Positions 17,466 to 23,024 of a stretch of DNA of 31,065 bases are shown one piece after another. Made by a program: the position numbers and the translations under genes. The notes under the pieces were generated by a model. That model saw nothing but the letters and a program-made list of their open reading frames with translations. It had not been told where the DNA came from and searched no databases. Where the stretch lies: positions 1 through 31,065 of the IMG/VR virus record IMGVR_UViG_3300006990_000107. One strand, written 5' to 3'. This DNA comes from a virus. The first letter of the stretch is position 1; the number at the start of each line of letters is the position of its first letter.

Positions 17466-17491
17466 TTTATGTCGATTTTATGTCGTTTTAA
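17430..17491. repeat. Five 11-bp TGTC iterons across the primase start codon
   Basis: On the plus strand, 11-bp units of the form TGTCnnTTTTA or close variants lie head to tail. TGTCTGTTTTA is at 17430 and TGTCTTTAAAT at 17441. After a 7-bp gap come TGTCCATTTTA at 17459, TGTCGATTTTA at 17470 and TGTCGTTTTAA at 17481. Units repeat exactly every 11 bp within each group, about one helical turn, so a bound protein would sit on one face of the DNA. Two-thirds of the array lies in the first codons of the primase gene. The array abuts a very AT-rich stretch. Likely roles are an initiator-binding iteron set (origin) or an operator for the primase operon. Confidence 0.7.
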
Positions 17492-17595
17492 TTTTATCTA
17501 TTTTACTGATATTTAACTATTTATATTATTTAATGTTGATAATGTTAATAATAATGTTAAAAATATAGATAAGTAATAGTTGATTTAATTTTTTT
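17492..17595. other. AT-rich stretch beside the iterons, possible DNA-unwinding element
   Basis: This stretch is almost entirely A and T and contains three AATGTT units in short order (17531-17570). It lies between the TGTC iterons and the promoter of the primase operon, so it also forms that operon's long untranslated leader. Iterons plus an adjacent AT-rich segment are the classical layout of a replication origin. There is no functional proof, and AT-rich leaders are common in this genome. Confidence 0.35.
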
Positions 17596-17624
17596 ATTAT
17601 AGAGTCCAGTATAACCCCCAAAAA
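17596..17624 (-). promoter_or_regulatory. Candidate promoter of the primase operon
   Basis: Read on the minus strand, TTTTTG (17624-17619) and TATAAT (17601-17596) are separated by 17 nt, an E. coli-like sigma-70 spacing. The direction and position suit the primase-helicase operon that starts at 17465. A small inverted repeat, GTGAC-ATTC-GTCAC (17625-17638), abuts the -35 side and could be an operator. It does not match the Bacteroidota TAnnTTTG form, so the call is tentative. Confidence 0.4.
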
Positions 17625-17654
17625 GTGACATTCGTCACAGTTTGAAGCAAAGAA

Positions 17655-17672
17655 AAGGGGCAAAAGCCCCTT
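17655..17672 (-). terminator. Rho-independent terminator of the recombination operon
   Basis: AAGGGGC pairs with GCCCCTT around an AAAA/TTTT loop. On the minus strand the stem is followed by TTTTCTTTGC. It lies 20 nt after the stop of the last recombination-operon gene (17693), in the right orientation to end that transcript before the primase promoter. Confidence 0.8.
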
Positions 17673-17692
17673 CGTCTTATCGCTCCGTAAAT

Positions 17693-17950
17693 TTAAAAGT
17701 CAAGGCCGTCGCTTACCTCTTCTTTTACTTGTTGTTCAGGCTTAAACTGGTCAATAGCTACGTAGTGAGTCTTTCCATACTGGTCAGCCTCTCTCTTTTT
17801 CTGTACAATAAGCTTGACATACTTTTTGTTATTGTACTCAAAAATAAACTCTTTCGGAAGATCAGTTAAACATACCGATACAGCCACTTGGTCTCCATCG
17901 AACTTTGACTTTCCACTTCCTACGTAAATTTTCTCTTTTTGTTCACTCAT
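17693..17950 (-). CDS. Small SSB-like candidate with acidic C-terminal tail, 85 aa
   Basis: An 85-aa protein, last in the recombination operon. A basic, beta-rich body (KIYVGSGKSKFDGDQVAVSV, then KKYVKLIVQKKREADQYGKT and HYVAIDQFKP) ends in a short acidic tail, EEVSDGLDF. That tail resembles the acidic hydrophobic tip (DD.(I/L)PF type) by which single-strand DNA-binding proteins recruit partners. Together with the annealing protein and exonuclease upstream, this makes a small single-strand-binding or accessory recombination protein plausible. I cannot assign a Pfam family, and the OB fold is not proven. The ATG overlaps the upstream stop (ATGA), fixing the start. Confidence 0.6.
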   Translation of the reverse strand: MSEQKEKIYVGSGKSKFDGDQVAVSVCLTDLPKEFIFEYNNKKYVKLIVQKKREADQYGKTHYVAIDQFKPEQQVKEEVSDGLDF

Positions 17951-18135
17951 TTGATTTTAATTTTAATTGTTTGCTCCATATGGTTTAATGTAGATAGCAT
18001 AATTTTATTTTTCTGCTCTACGCTGTTACAGGACATTGGAACTTCTATCCACATAACAGTTTCTTTTGGCGTTAACTTAAACAGTCTACAGAGTCTGTCT
18101 ATGTATGTACGCACTGATGTCTTCAGTTGATTCAT
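17947..18135 (-). CDS. Hypothetical protein, 62 aa
   Basis: A 62-aa basic protein beginning MNQLKTSVRTYIDRLCRLFK, with a central TPKETVMWIEVPMSCNSVEQ segment and a Lys-rich end (TIKIKIK). It overlaps the end of the exonuclease gene by 50 nt and joins the next gene by ATGA. A more upstream ATG at 18162 is possible but would lengthen the overlap, so I chose 18135. No family is recognised. The tight coupling on its 3' side is the main reason to accept it. Confidence 0.5.
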   Translation of the reverse strand: MNQLKTSVRTYIDRLCRLFKLTPKETVMWIEVPMSCNSVEQKNKIMLSTLNHMEQTIKIKIK

Positions 18136-18826
18136 TGCTAAAAAATTTATGGTAAACTTCAACAGCCTTCTCTACCTTCTCCTGTCCACCTTTCAAAAAA
18201 GTAGAAGAACAATCGAAAATACCGAGTCTTGCAGTTCTCTTGTCGATAACAAAAAATACAAGAGGCTTATTAAACAGTCTCTGATAAATGTAAGCTTGAC
18301 TGTCATAATTATAAGTCTTTGCACTGTACATAAATTTATCAATATCAGAACTGGTTTTGATGTCAATAATTAACTCGCTGCCGTTGTTTATAATATCAGC
18401 TTTTCCCTTCCAATCTAAATTCATTATTTTTTGAATCTCAGGAACTTCAAACTGATTTCCTTCCTCATAGATGAGGTCACACATCTCCATGTTGGAGGTC
18501 ATCTTAGTACACAGAAAATCAAGATGCTCTTTCTCTTTTTTAAGTAAAAGCATTTCTCCAACTTCAGCCTCCTTCTCTTTATAACGTACAGTATTACGTG
18601 ACGCTACATCAACAACTTGAAAGTCATCTAACTTGTGTGGTTCTAAAATTTTAGTATGGAAGTATCTGCCCTCTAACATGGGCTTTGTAAATTCAGAGCT
18701 AACTCTAAATTGCGTAGGATTCTTGAGCAGCTTACCTATATCAGAGTTAGACAGGTATTGCTGTCCAAACTCTCCATAGTATTTGCTGTCATCCTCAAGA
18801 GCCTTGAGTATATCTGCTTTAGTCAT
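18086..18826 (-). CDS. RecE/YqaJ-like PD-(D/E)XK exonuclease, 246 aa
   Basis: A phage recombination exonuclease of the PD-(D/E)XK superfamily, similar in plan to RecE C-terminal and Cas4/RecB-like nucleases. Motifs in order are YLSNSDIGKLLKNP (substrate-recognition helix), GRYFHTKILEP (the G-x-x-H metal site), FEVPE, WKGKADII (catalytic Asp), LIIDIKTS (the I-K motif) and QAYIYQ (Q-x-x-x-Y). It would chew 5' ends of double-stranded DNA to expose single strands for the annealing protein encoded just upstream, an exonuclease/annealase pair like RecE/RecT or lambda Exo/Beta. It overlaps that gene by 8 nt, which supports co-translation. Length and motifs look complete. Confidence 0.85.
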   Translation of the reverse strand: MTKADILKALEDDSKYYGEFGQQYLSNSDIGKLLKNPTQFRVSSEFTKPMLEGRYFHTKILEPHKLDDFQVVDVASRNTVRYKEKEAEVGEMLLLKKEKEHLDFLCTKMTSNMEMCDLIYEEGNQFEVPEIQKIMNLDWKGKADIINNGSELIIDIKTSSDIDKFMYSAKTYNYDSQAYIYQRLFNKPLVFFVIDKRTARLGIFDCSSTFLKGGQEKVEKAVEVYHKFFSNESTEDISAYIHRQTL

Positions 18827-19442
18827 CCTTTATGTTTTTTTCGATTTCAGTTTTAACCTTAGCACTAATTTTATACTTGGTCTTAAGATTCTTTACTATT
18901 GTAGCTAACCCTAACTCTTTGTTTTTAGAAACATAAGTCAGCACCTTGCTCCAGTTCGTGTCTCCAATATTAAGTTCGTATGTAGTGACAGTTTTTTTAG
19001 TGGCACTGGCTTTTGCTGGTGCTTTTTCAATATCCTGTCCTGTAGTCTCTAATAAGTCCTCTCCAGCATACAAGCTTAATCCAAGTCCATGCATAGCAAT
19101 CGCTTTTGCTGTTGCTCTTTGAATAGCTGTGTTAACATCCATAGATGTAATCTTGTCAACTGTAATTGACTTGTTTCTAAAATCCTTAATTGGAAGATAA
19201 TCAATATGCTCAATATTGTTGACTACTACTCCAACCTTTACGTATCCTGTAACTCCATCAGTGAACCAGTTTAATCCAGTTTCAGGAGATTCGTATACAT
19301 TTCTTTGTGCATCGGAATGCTGTAATTTTAGGTATGCCCACGCATTTGCCCATGATAGGTAATCGAGGTTACCTTTTTTCTCTACCTTGCTCTTTACATT
19401 TACTGCAACAAGCTTTTCAAAATAACTTTGTTTTGTACTCAT
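18819..19442 (-). CDS. DUF1071/Sak3-like single-strand annealing protein, 207 aa
   Basis: A 207-aa protein beginning MSTKQSYFEKLVAVNVKSKV, followed by the conserved LDYLSWANAWAYLK segment. YLPIKDFRNKSI and VNTAIQRATAKAIAMHGLGL with LYAGEDL come next. These are hallmarks of the DUF1071 family, regarded as a Sak3-type single-strand annealing or recombination-mediator protein. The C-terminal third is a Lys/Ala-rich linker and a small basic domain. It lies directly before the exonuclease, forming a two-gene recombination module. The leader before the ATG is A/T-rich with no Shine-Dalgarno sequence, as for other genes here. Family assignment is confident. The Sak3 equivalence is from memory. Confidence 0.83.
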   Translation of the reverse strand: MSTKQSYFEKLVAVNVKSKVEKKGNLDYLSWANAWAYLKLQHSDAQRNVYESPETGLNWFTDGVTGYVKVGVVVNNIEHIDYLPIKDFRNKSITVDKITSMDVNTAIQRATAKAIAMHGLGLSLYAGEDLLETTGQDIEKAPAKASATKKTVTTYELNIGDTNWSKVLTYVSKNKELGLATIVKNLKTKYKISAKVKTEIEKNIKDD

Positions 19443-19453
19443 TTGATTTTAAT

Positions 19454-19852
19454 TTAATTAATAATTGATTTTAATTTTAACTGCAGCTCTGCATACTTAT
19501 TCAAAGCTACTTCTCTTCTATTTTTTAAGTTCTTAATGTGTTTGTCGTTTTTCCGTGTGTTCACTTCATTCTTGATTTTTGCCTCAATAAGCTCCAGCTT
19601 GTGCAGACAATTCGATATGCCTAATTTTACACAGCCCACGTTCCAACCATATTCATAGAAATAAGAATATTCTATTGGTGTACATTCTTTATAGTACGAA
19701 CCACCCTTACCAGTATTTAGTATTTCGATTCGGTCACTAAATTTTTGAATCTTGACACCTCTTTTTATAACATTAAAACCGACAGGCTGGTCATTTATAA
19801 CTGCCTGACTCTGTTCTGATGCTTGGTTCAATATTTCTTTTAGACTATACAT
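19454..19852 (-). CDS. Hypothetical protein with C-terminal coiled coil, 132 aa
   Basis: A 132-aa protein. The first half looks like a small alpha/beta fold (GFNVIKRGVKIQKFSDRIEI, then GKGGSYYKECTPIEYSYFYE and YGWNVGCVKLGISN). The second half (about 85-130) is a charged helix, NCLHKLELIEAKIKNEV through NKYAELQLKLKSI, likely a coiled coil. No family is recognised. It sits between the second DnaA-IV-like gene and the annealing-protein gene in the recombination operon and is followed by a short A/T leader for the latter. Confidence 0.65.
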   Translation of the reverse strand: MYSLKEILNQASEQSQAVINDQPVGFNVIKRGVKIQKFSDRIEILNTGKGGSYYKECTPIEYSYFYEYGWNVGCVKLGISNCLHKLELIEAKIKNEVNTRKNDKHIKNLKNRREVALNKYAELQLKLKSIIN

Positions 19853-19853
19853 T

Positions 19854-20147
19854 TTACTTTTTTAATACTTCTGTTATAAAGTTTTGAAAGTCAGCATCCC
19901 CATCAATCAACTCTTTAGCTTTCTTGTAGCTGTAAAGAATGTTGGAGTGTGTAACGGCGTGTCCGTTCTCTTCCATGAATCTTTTTATGTAGGAAACTCT
20001 AATTGGTCTCTCCATACATAAATAATAAAGCAGCTGCCTTGCATCTACAATATCTCGTCTTCTGTTTTTTGTAAACATATCATCTAATGTGATATGAAAT
20101 TTTTTTGCTATTGCTGTAGCATAAACATCAAATATGTCTCTCTTCAT
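19854..20147 (-). CDS. Second DnaA domain IV-like protein, 97 aa
   Basis: A 97-aa protein resembling an isolated DnaA DNA-binding domain. IAKKFHITLDDMFTKNRRRDIVDARQ matches the DnaA domain IV entry helix, where an arginine-rich loop precedes the DAR(Q/H)xxxYL helix. YLCMERPIRVSYIKRFMEEN and GHAVTHSNILYSYKKAKELI form the helix-turn-helix. The usual DHSTV becomes HAVTHSNI, so the DNA-contact residues are altered. No ATPase domain is present. The ATG follows immediately on the stop of the DUF3310 gene. Having two different DnaA-IV-like proteins in one phage suggests separate roles or targets. Confidence 0.68.
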   Translation of the reverse strand: MKRDIFDVYATAIAKKFHITLDDMFTKNRRRDIVDARQLLYYLCMERPIRVSYIKRFMEENGHAVTHSNILYSYKKAKELIDGDADFQNFITEVLKK

Positions 20148-20399
20148 CTATTGGTTTTTTAGTTTGTTTAATTCAAAATTTAAGTGATCTATTGCTTTCT
20201 GAATATCCTCGTTCGGAGACTCGTGCTTTTTGTATGCTCTCAAGATATAAGTACACGCAGTTCCAAGGTTGTAATTTAAATCAAAATTGGTCACTACGTC
20301 TATAGCTTTGTAATTATTTTTACCATCGTAGTAAGATGGCGTTTCAACCTTCCCTTGGTCAGAGCTGGTGGTTGTCCAGTATTCTTTGTTTATATCCAT
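20148..20399 (-). CDS. DUF3310 protein, 83 aa
   Basis: An 83-aa DUF3310 protein. It shows the family signature YKAIDVVTNFDLNYNLGTAC, continuing TYILRAYKK, and the closing EDIQKAIDHLNFELNKL. Such domains are widespread in phages, often near or fused to nucleotide-metabolism genes, and their biochemical role is unknown. The frame is open to an ATG at 20432, but that start would lie inside a terminator-like hairpin. The MDINKEYW start chosen here matches family length. It is the first gene of the recombination operon, 16 nt past the hairpin element ending at 20415. Confidence 0.8.
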   Translation of the reverse strand: MDINKEYWTTTSSDQGKVETPSYYDGKNNYKAIDVVTNFDLNYNLGTACTYILRAYKKHESPNEDIQKAIDHLNFELNKLKNQ

Positions 20400-20414
20400 T
20401 TTCGTTATGTTTTG

Positions 20415-20447
20415 TACCACAAAAACCCCCATGCGTTAACATGGAGG
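20415..20447 (-). terminator. GC hairpin followed by TTTTTGTGGTA (element 1)
   Basis: On the minus strand CCTCCATG pairs with CATGGGGG (8 bp, one T-G pair) around a TTAACG loop, followed by TTTTTG and then TGGTA. It could end transcription from the 57-aa gene upstream. However, its downstream part matches the element at 22250-22284, including TTTTnGTGGTA, so it may be a dedicated processing or regulatory element rather than a plain terminator. Confidence 0.6.
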
Positions 20448-20486
20448 CGATTGTTTGAATCAACTACAATTCAGATTAATGGCTAA

Positions 20487-20660
20487 CTATATTCCCAGTG
20501 GGTAATCATCTTCTACTTCCTCATGCTCAACATCAATTGTGTTTTCTTCGTCGTCAACATTGTTTATTATATTTTGACACATAGCCATGTGGATAGCGTT
20601 GTTTCTTGTGATAGGGTCGCTTGGGTCAAACGACTCGAAAAGTTTTTGTAATATGCTCAT
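20487..20660 (-). CDS. Hypothetical acidic protein, 57 aa
   Basis: A 57-aa frame starting MSILQKLFESFDPSDPITRN and ending with a strongly acidic segment (VDDEENTIDVEHEEVEDDYP). The N-terminal half resembles an amphipathic helix plus a short DPSDPITRNNAI motif. The acidic tail could mimic DNA or bind a basic partner. No family is recognised. The ATG is preceded by the A/T-rich leader common in this block (TTTAATCAAATT). The stop is followed after 40 nt by the hairpin at 20415-20447. Composition, start context and spacing support a real gene. Confidence 0.6.
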   Translation of the reverse strand: MSILQKLFESFDPSDPITRNNAIHMAMCQNIINNVDDEENTIDVEHEEVEDDYPLGI

Positions 20661-20790
20661 AATTTGATTAAATTTTAATTATACTTGGTTTGTAAAGGTA
20701 CTATAAATATGTCATAACTGCACTGTTTTTTTTAAAAAAGATACGACAGCGTACCCAAAAAGATACGCCGTTATACCTAAAAAACGCTTG
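20661..20790 (-). other. Intergenic region with CGTATCTTTTT repeats
   Basis: A 130-nt gap. On the minus strand CGTATCTTTTT occurs twice (20764-20754 and 20736-20726). GCGTA and TACGC can pair between the copies, so a weak terminator for the 200-aa gene upstream is possible. A plus-strand TGTCATAACTG at 20709 resembles the TGTC iterons. No gene is visible. Confidence 0.3.
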
Positions 20791-21393
20791 TTACGAATTA
20801 ACAACAGAATTGCTTTCTAACACCATATCTATGAATTCTTTTATGTGTTTTTCTTCTGCATAATCATGTTCTTTCATAGCGTGTTCTAACTCCTCTCTGT
20901 CGGTTTCATCCTCGAAATTATAGTACAAGTTGTCCATCCAAGAACTGATATCATCATGGTATCTGTACTCATGATAAGTCATTTCTTGATGCTCTGTTAT
21001 TCCATGTTTGTCAAACTTAGCTATCCCAGCAAAATCTTCTCCACACTCTTCGTACTCCATCTCAGCTGTTAAGCTGTAGTGTTGACATATTTGTTTAACT
21101 AACCTTACTGGAGGACTCCATGCACTGTCTCCAGCAACAGTAAAAGTTTCTTCATCATCACATGGATAGTCATTTAGATTAAAGTCCCACCAGCGTGTTC
21201 CGTAGTAGTAAAAATCCTTATACTTTTTCTCAAGCTCCTCTTGAGTAACTCCAATCTTACCCTTGTCCAGTACGAAGTCTCCAAACTCTACGAAGTAATT
21301 GGTTTTATCATACTCCTTGAACTTGTTTCTTAGTTTTTTTAATGCAGCAGCGTTTCCATTAAACGTTACGTAATTCCAACAATTGTTTGCCAT
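20791..21393 (-). CDS. Api92/DUF1281-like ferredoxin-fold protein, 200 aa
   Basis: A 200-aa protein beginning MANNCWNYVTFNGNAAALKK. The N-x-x-N-x-(V/L)-x-(F/I) start, the internal YYGTRWWDFNL segment and the later FTVAGDSAWSPPVRLVKQIC form the pattern of Api92-like (DUF1281) proteins found in many phages and plasmids. They have a ferredoxin-like fold of unknown function. The C-terminus is acidic and helical. It follows the tRNA-like element at 21427-21466 and uses an A/T leader (AACTTAAATTAAATAAA). Family assignment rests on the W-N/W-SPP pattern. The role in infection is unknown. Confidence 0.72.
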   Translation of the reverse strand: MANNCWNYVTFNGNAAALKKLRNKFKEYDKTNYFVEFGDFVLDKGKIGVTQEELEKKYKDFYYYGTRWWDFNLNDYPCDDEETFTVAGDSAWSPPVRLVKQICQHYSLTAEMEYEECGEDFAGIAKFDKHGITEHQEMTYHEYRYHDDISSWMDNLYYNFEDETDREELEHAMKEHDYAEEKHIKEFIDMVLESNSVVNS

Positions 21394-21426
21394 TTTATTT
21401 AATTTAAGTTATGTGACTTATGTCGT

Positions 21427-21466
21427 GAATAGGGAGGAATCGAACCTCCCAAGCACCATGCTATTC
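21427..21466 (-). ncRNA. tRNA-like minihelix A (acceptor stem + T-arm only)
   Basis: Minus strand: GAATAG pairs with CTATTC (6 bp). Inside it an 11-nt linker, CATGGTGCTTG, leads straight into a T-arm with stem GGAGG/CCTCC and 7-nt loop TTCGATT. The T-arm core GGTTCGATTCC is a full match to the tRNA T-loop consensus. D and anticodon arms are absent and no CCA follows, so it cannot decode. It lies in the 78-nt gap between two minus-strand genes. It has the same size and geometry as the element at 22968-23007, which argues strongly against chance. Confidence 0.8.
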
Positions 21467-21471
21467 TGTAA

Positions 21472-21837
21472 TTATTCTGCTGGTAGCATCACTGTAATAT
21501 TATTATCCTCTACAACAATAGTACCTGTGTCTCCCCACTCTTCTCCTCTCCATTCAATCTCTCCAGTCAGCTTTAATCCCCATCCTTTAAAGATGTACTT
21601 GATTACGTACTCTAACCACTTTACGTACTCGTAGAATTTTTCTCCACCATCCCATTCTAAGTAGTATTTGCCGTCCTGCTTTGTTATCTCCCACTGCAGC
21701 CATATTGATGGCTTTCCGTTTGGCTGGTAACCATCCTCGTGGCGTTGATTAGCAAACTTCTCATACGTTTCAACCATGTCGTTTGTTAATGGTTTGTTGA
21801 ACTCTAATTGTCCTCTAAAATCTGTACTGTATCCCAT
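21472..21837 (-). CDS. Conserved phage hypothetical protein, 121 aa
   Basis: A 121-aa protein beginning MGYSTDFRGQLEFNKPLTND. The middle contains SIWLQWEITKQDGKYYLEWD and GGEKFYEYVKWLEYVIKYIF, followed by GLKLTGEIEWRGEEWGDTGT and a final beta strand (NITVMLP). The Y-STDF-G-L-F start and WDG-EKFY / L-G-I-W-GEE-DxG pattern is one I know from many phage hypothetical proteins, with no assigned activity. It looks like a single globular alpha/beta domain. The tRNA-like minihelix A begins 6 nt after its stop. Confidence 0.7.
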   Translation of the reverse strand: MGYSTDFRGQLEFNKPLTNDMVETYEKFANQRHEDGYQPNGKPSIWLQWEITKQDGKYYLEWDGGEKFYEYVKWLEYVIKYIFKGWGLKLTGEIEWRGEEWGDTGTIVVEDNNITVMLPAE

Positions 21838-21843
21838 ATCTAT

Positions 21844-21978
21844 TTATTTTAATATTAAAATTATTAATGTTACTACTACACCTACGATTCCAACAAATAT
21901 TGCAATCATGCTGTCGCTGTATTTTCTATCAGAACGTCCTTGTCTTGAACGATACTGTCTTGGTTTTTTATCTTTCAT
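21844..21978 (-). CDS. Small tail-anchored membrane protein, 44 aa
   Basis: A 44-aa frame too small for many gene callers. A very basic N-terminus (MKDKKPRQYRSRQGRSDRKY) is followed by a C-terminal transmembrane helix, MIAIFVGIVGVVVTLIILIL. By the positive-inside rule the basic part stays in the cytoplasm. It starts 4 nt after the stop of the 77-aa gene and ends 6 nt before the next ATG, so it tiles the gap. Function is unknown. A membrane-altering early protein is possible. Confidence 0.6.
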   Translation of the reverse strand: MKDKKPRQYRSRQGRSDRKYSDSMIAIFVGIVGVVVTLIILILK

Positions 21979-21981
21979 AGC

Positions 21982-22215
21982 TTACTTGTTTTTGATTGCA
22001 CTACGATTAATAAAAGTCACTATTTGATTTAGCTCGTAAATCTCATCACTACCTATTCTTTGACTCCAGTCCAGTATTCCTTTGACTGCAGCTCTGACTT
22101 CATTTAAGTCTTTACGTAATGATTTTACTTTCTTTTGAGACTCTAAATAGTCTCCCATTAATTCAGTGATTCTGTTGAAATCTCTGTCTTTTTGTGTTTC
22201 TTGATAACTGCTCAT
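21982..22215 (-). CDS. Hypothetical helical protein, 77 aa
   Basis: A 77-aa protein beginning MSSYQETQKDRDFNRITELM. It is mostly helical with heptad-like spacing (YLESQKKVKSLRKDLNEVRA), suggesting a short coiled coil. It ends LNQIVTFINRSAIKNK. No family is recognised. The ATG is preceded by AACTTAAATTTAATACA, nearly identical to the leader of groEL, and by a small GGCA-ATAA-TGCC hairpin. Upstream of that lies the GC hairpin at 22250-22284. Confidence 0.65.
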   Translation of the reverse strand: MSSYQETQKDRDFNRITELMGDYLESQKKVKSLRKDLNEVRAAVKGILDWSQRIGSDEIYELNQIVTFINRSAIKNK

Positions 22216-22249
22216 TGTATTAAATTTAAGTTATGGCATTATTGCCTTT

Positions 22250-22284
22250 TACCACCAAAACCCCACTCCGTTTTGGAAGTGAGG
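22250..22284 (-). terminator. GC hairpin followed by TTTTGGTGGTA (element 2)
   Basis: On the minus strand CCTCACTTC pairs with GGAGTGGGG (9 bp including two T-G pairs) around a CAAAAC loop, then TTTTGGTGGTA. It could terminate transcription after the 74-aa gene. The T-rich run is short. The downstream sequence and the T-G third pair match the element at 20415-20447, so both seem to belong to one repeated family. Confidence 0.55.
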
Positions 22285-22310
22285 TAGGTGTGTTTAGGGA
22301 TCTTTTTATT

Positions 22311-22535
22311 TCACTCTTTGCTCTCTGTTATAGCTTGCTCAATATCATCAATTGTACTTTGTGAAAGTATGTCCCATATGCATACTCCACAGTGCGTGAC
22401 AGCTGTAATATTTATCTCAGCTGGACTACCACAATAGTCATGCGTCTGAGGTTCAGCGTGTGCATACTCATAGTATACATCAAGCTCTATGTCATCCACT
22501 TTGTAAGTGAATGTTTCGTCATTCCAAATGCTCAT
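22311..22535 (-). CDS. Hypothetical protein, 74 aa
   Basis: A 74-aa acidic protein. The start chosen is the internal methionine (MSIWNDETFTYKVDDIELDV) because its ATG overlaps the stop of the upstream lipoprotein gene as ATGA. The first possible ATG, at 22544, would overlap more. The body contains YYEYAHAEPQTHDYCGSPAE and NITAVTHCGVCIWDILSQ. The two cysteines in HCGVC and the upstream DYCG could bind metal, but no known family is evident. The C-terminus is an acidic helix (IDDIEQAITESKE). Confidence 0.65.
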   Translation of the reverse strand: MSIWNDETFTYKVDDIELDVYYEYAHAEPQTHDYCGSPAEINITAVTHCGVCIWDILSQSTIDDIEQAITESKE

Positions 22536-22699
22536 CGTCCCCATTTTGATTTTTTGTGTTTTTTACTGGACTTCCAGTAGTTATTCTTTGCCCATTTTTT
22601 CTTCATCTTGGAGGTCTTACATCGCTTTGAACTTCCACAGCTCGTTAACGTGGGTGTAGCTATAAGCATACACATCACAAACATTAAAATCTTCTTCAT
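22532..22699 (-). CDS. Tiny basic lipoprotein, 55 aa
   Basis: A 55-aa frame with a clear lipoprotein signal peptide: MKK, a hydrophobic core (ILMFVMCMLIATPT) and the lipobox LTSC with Cys21. The predicted mature part is about 35 residues, extremely rich in Lys, Ser and Trp (for example KMKKKWAKNNYWKSSKKHKK). It would be anchored in the envelope with a basic chain facing the periplasm or surface. The gene starts one base after the 76-aa gene stop, and its TGA overlaps the next ATG. Candidate roles are superinfection exclusion or envelope modification. No family is recognised. Confidence 0.7.
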   Translation of the reverse strand: MKKILMFVMCMLIATPTLTSCGSSKRCKTSKMKKKWAKNNYWKSSKKHKKSKWGR

Positions 22700-22700
22700 A

Positions 22701-22931
22701 TTATAGTTGTTTTAATTGGTTAATACTATCACTGAAATCTACTCCAGCAATCACATTTCCTTCCATTTCCACCCACTGGTCATGTGTTTTGTAGCCTACA
22801 CGCACATAAATAATAGACTCTAATGACTCTACATTTGTTCCGTTGATACTGCATACTAATCTCATTTCTTCCTCGGTTGCGATGGTCATTACATCGTCCC
22901 ATACTTGATTGAATTTGTCTTTGTTACTCAT
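22701..22931 (-). CDS. Hypothetical protein, 76 aa
   Basis: A 76-aa protein beginning MSNKDKFNQVWDDVMTIATE. An upstream ATG at 22955 exists. However, the start at 22931 sits behind ACTACAATT and reads ATGAGTAA, exactly like the 164-aa gene, so I prefer it. The rest (EEMRLVCSINGTNVESLESI, then YVRVGYKTHDQWVEMEGNVI) looks like a small alpha/beta fold. No family is recognised. It is the first gene after tRNA-like minihelix B. Confidence 0.65.
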   Translation of the reverse strand: MSNKDKFNQVWDDVMTIATEEEMRLVCSINGTNVESLESIIYVRVGYKTHDQWVEMEGNVIAGVDFSDSINQLKQL

Positions 22932-22967
22932 AATTGTAGTTTTAAATATCTGCATTATTGCATTGAT

Positions 22968-23007
22968 ACTGGAGAAGGAATCGAACCTTGCTTACAACCA
23001 TTCCAGT
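22968..23007 (-). ncRNA. tRNA-like minihelix B (acceptor stem + T-arm only)
   Basis: Minus strand: ACTGGA pairs with TCCAGT (6 bp). It encloses the 11-nt linker ATGGTTGTAAG and a T-arm with loop TTCGATT. The T stem is CAAGG/CCTTC, four pairs plus a C-C mismatch at its base. The core GGTTCGATTCC is identical to that of minihelix A, and stem, linker and loop lengths are identical (40 nt in total). Both linkers contain ATGGT. D and anticodon arms and CCA are absent. It sits between the 164-aa and 76-aa genes. Confidence 0.8.
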
Positions 23008-23024
23008 TAGTCTGACAGCGTGTG

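Noticed and set aside
21427-21466. Interpretation as an ordinary tRNA gene
   Set aside because: Only 11 nt separate the acceptor strand from the T-arm, so there is no D arm, anticodon arm or variable loop, and no CCA. A sequencing deletion is unlikely because a second copy has the same geometry.
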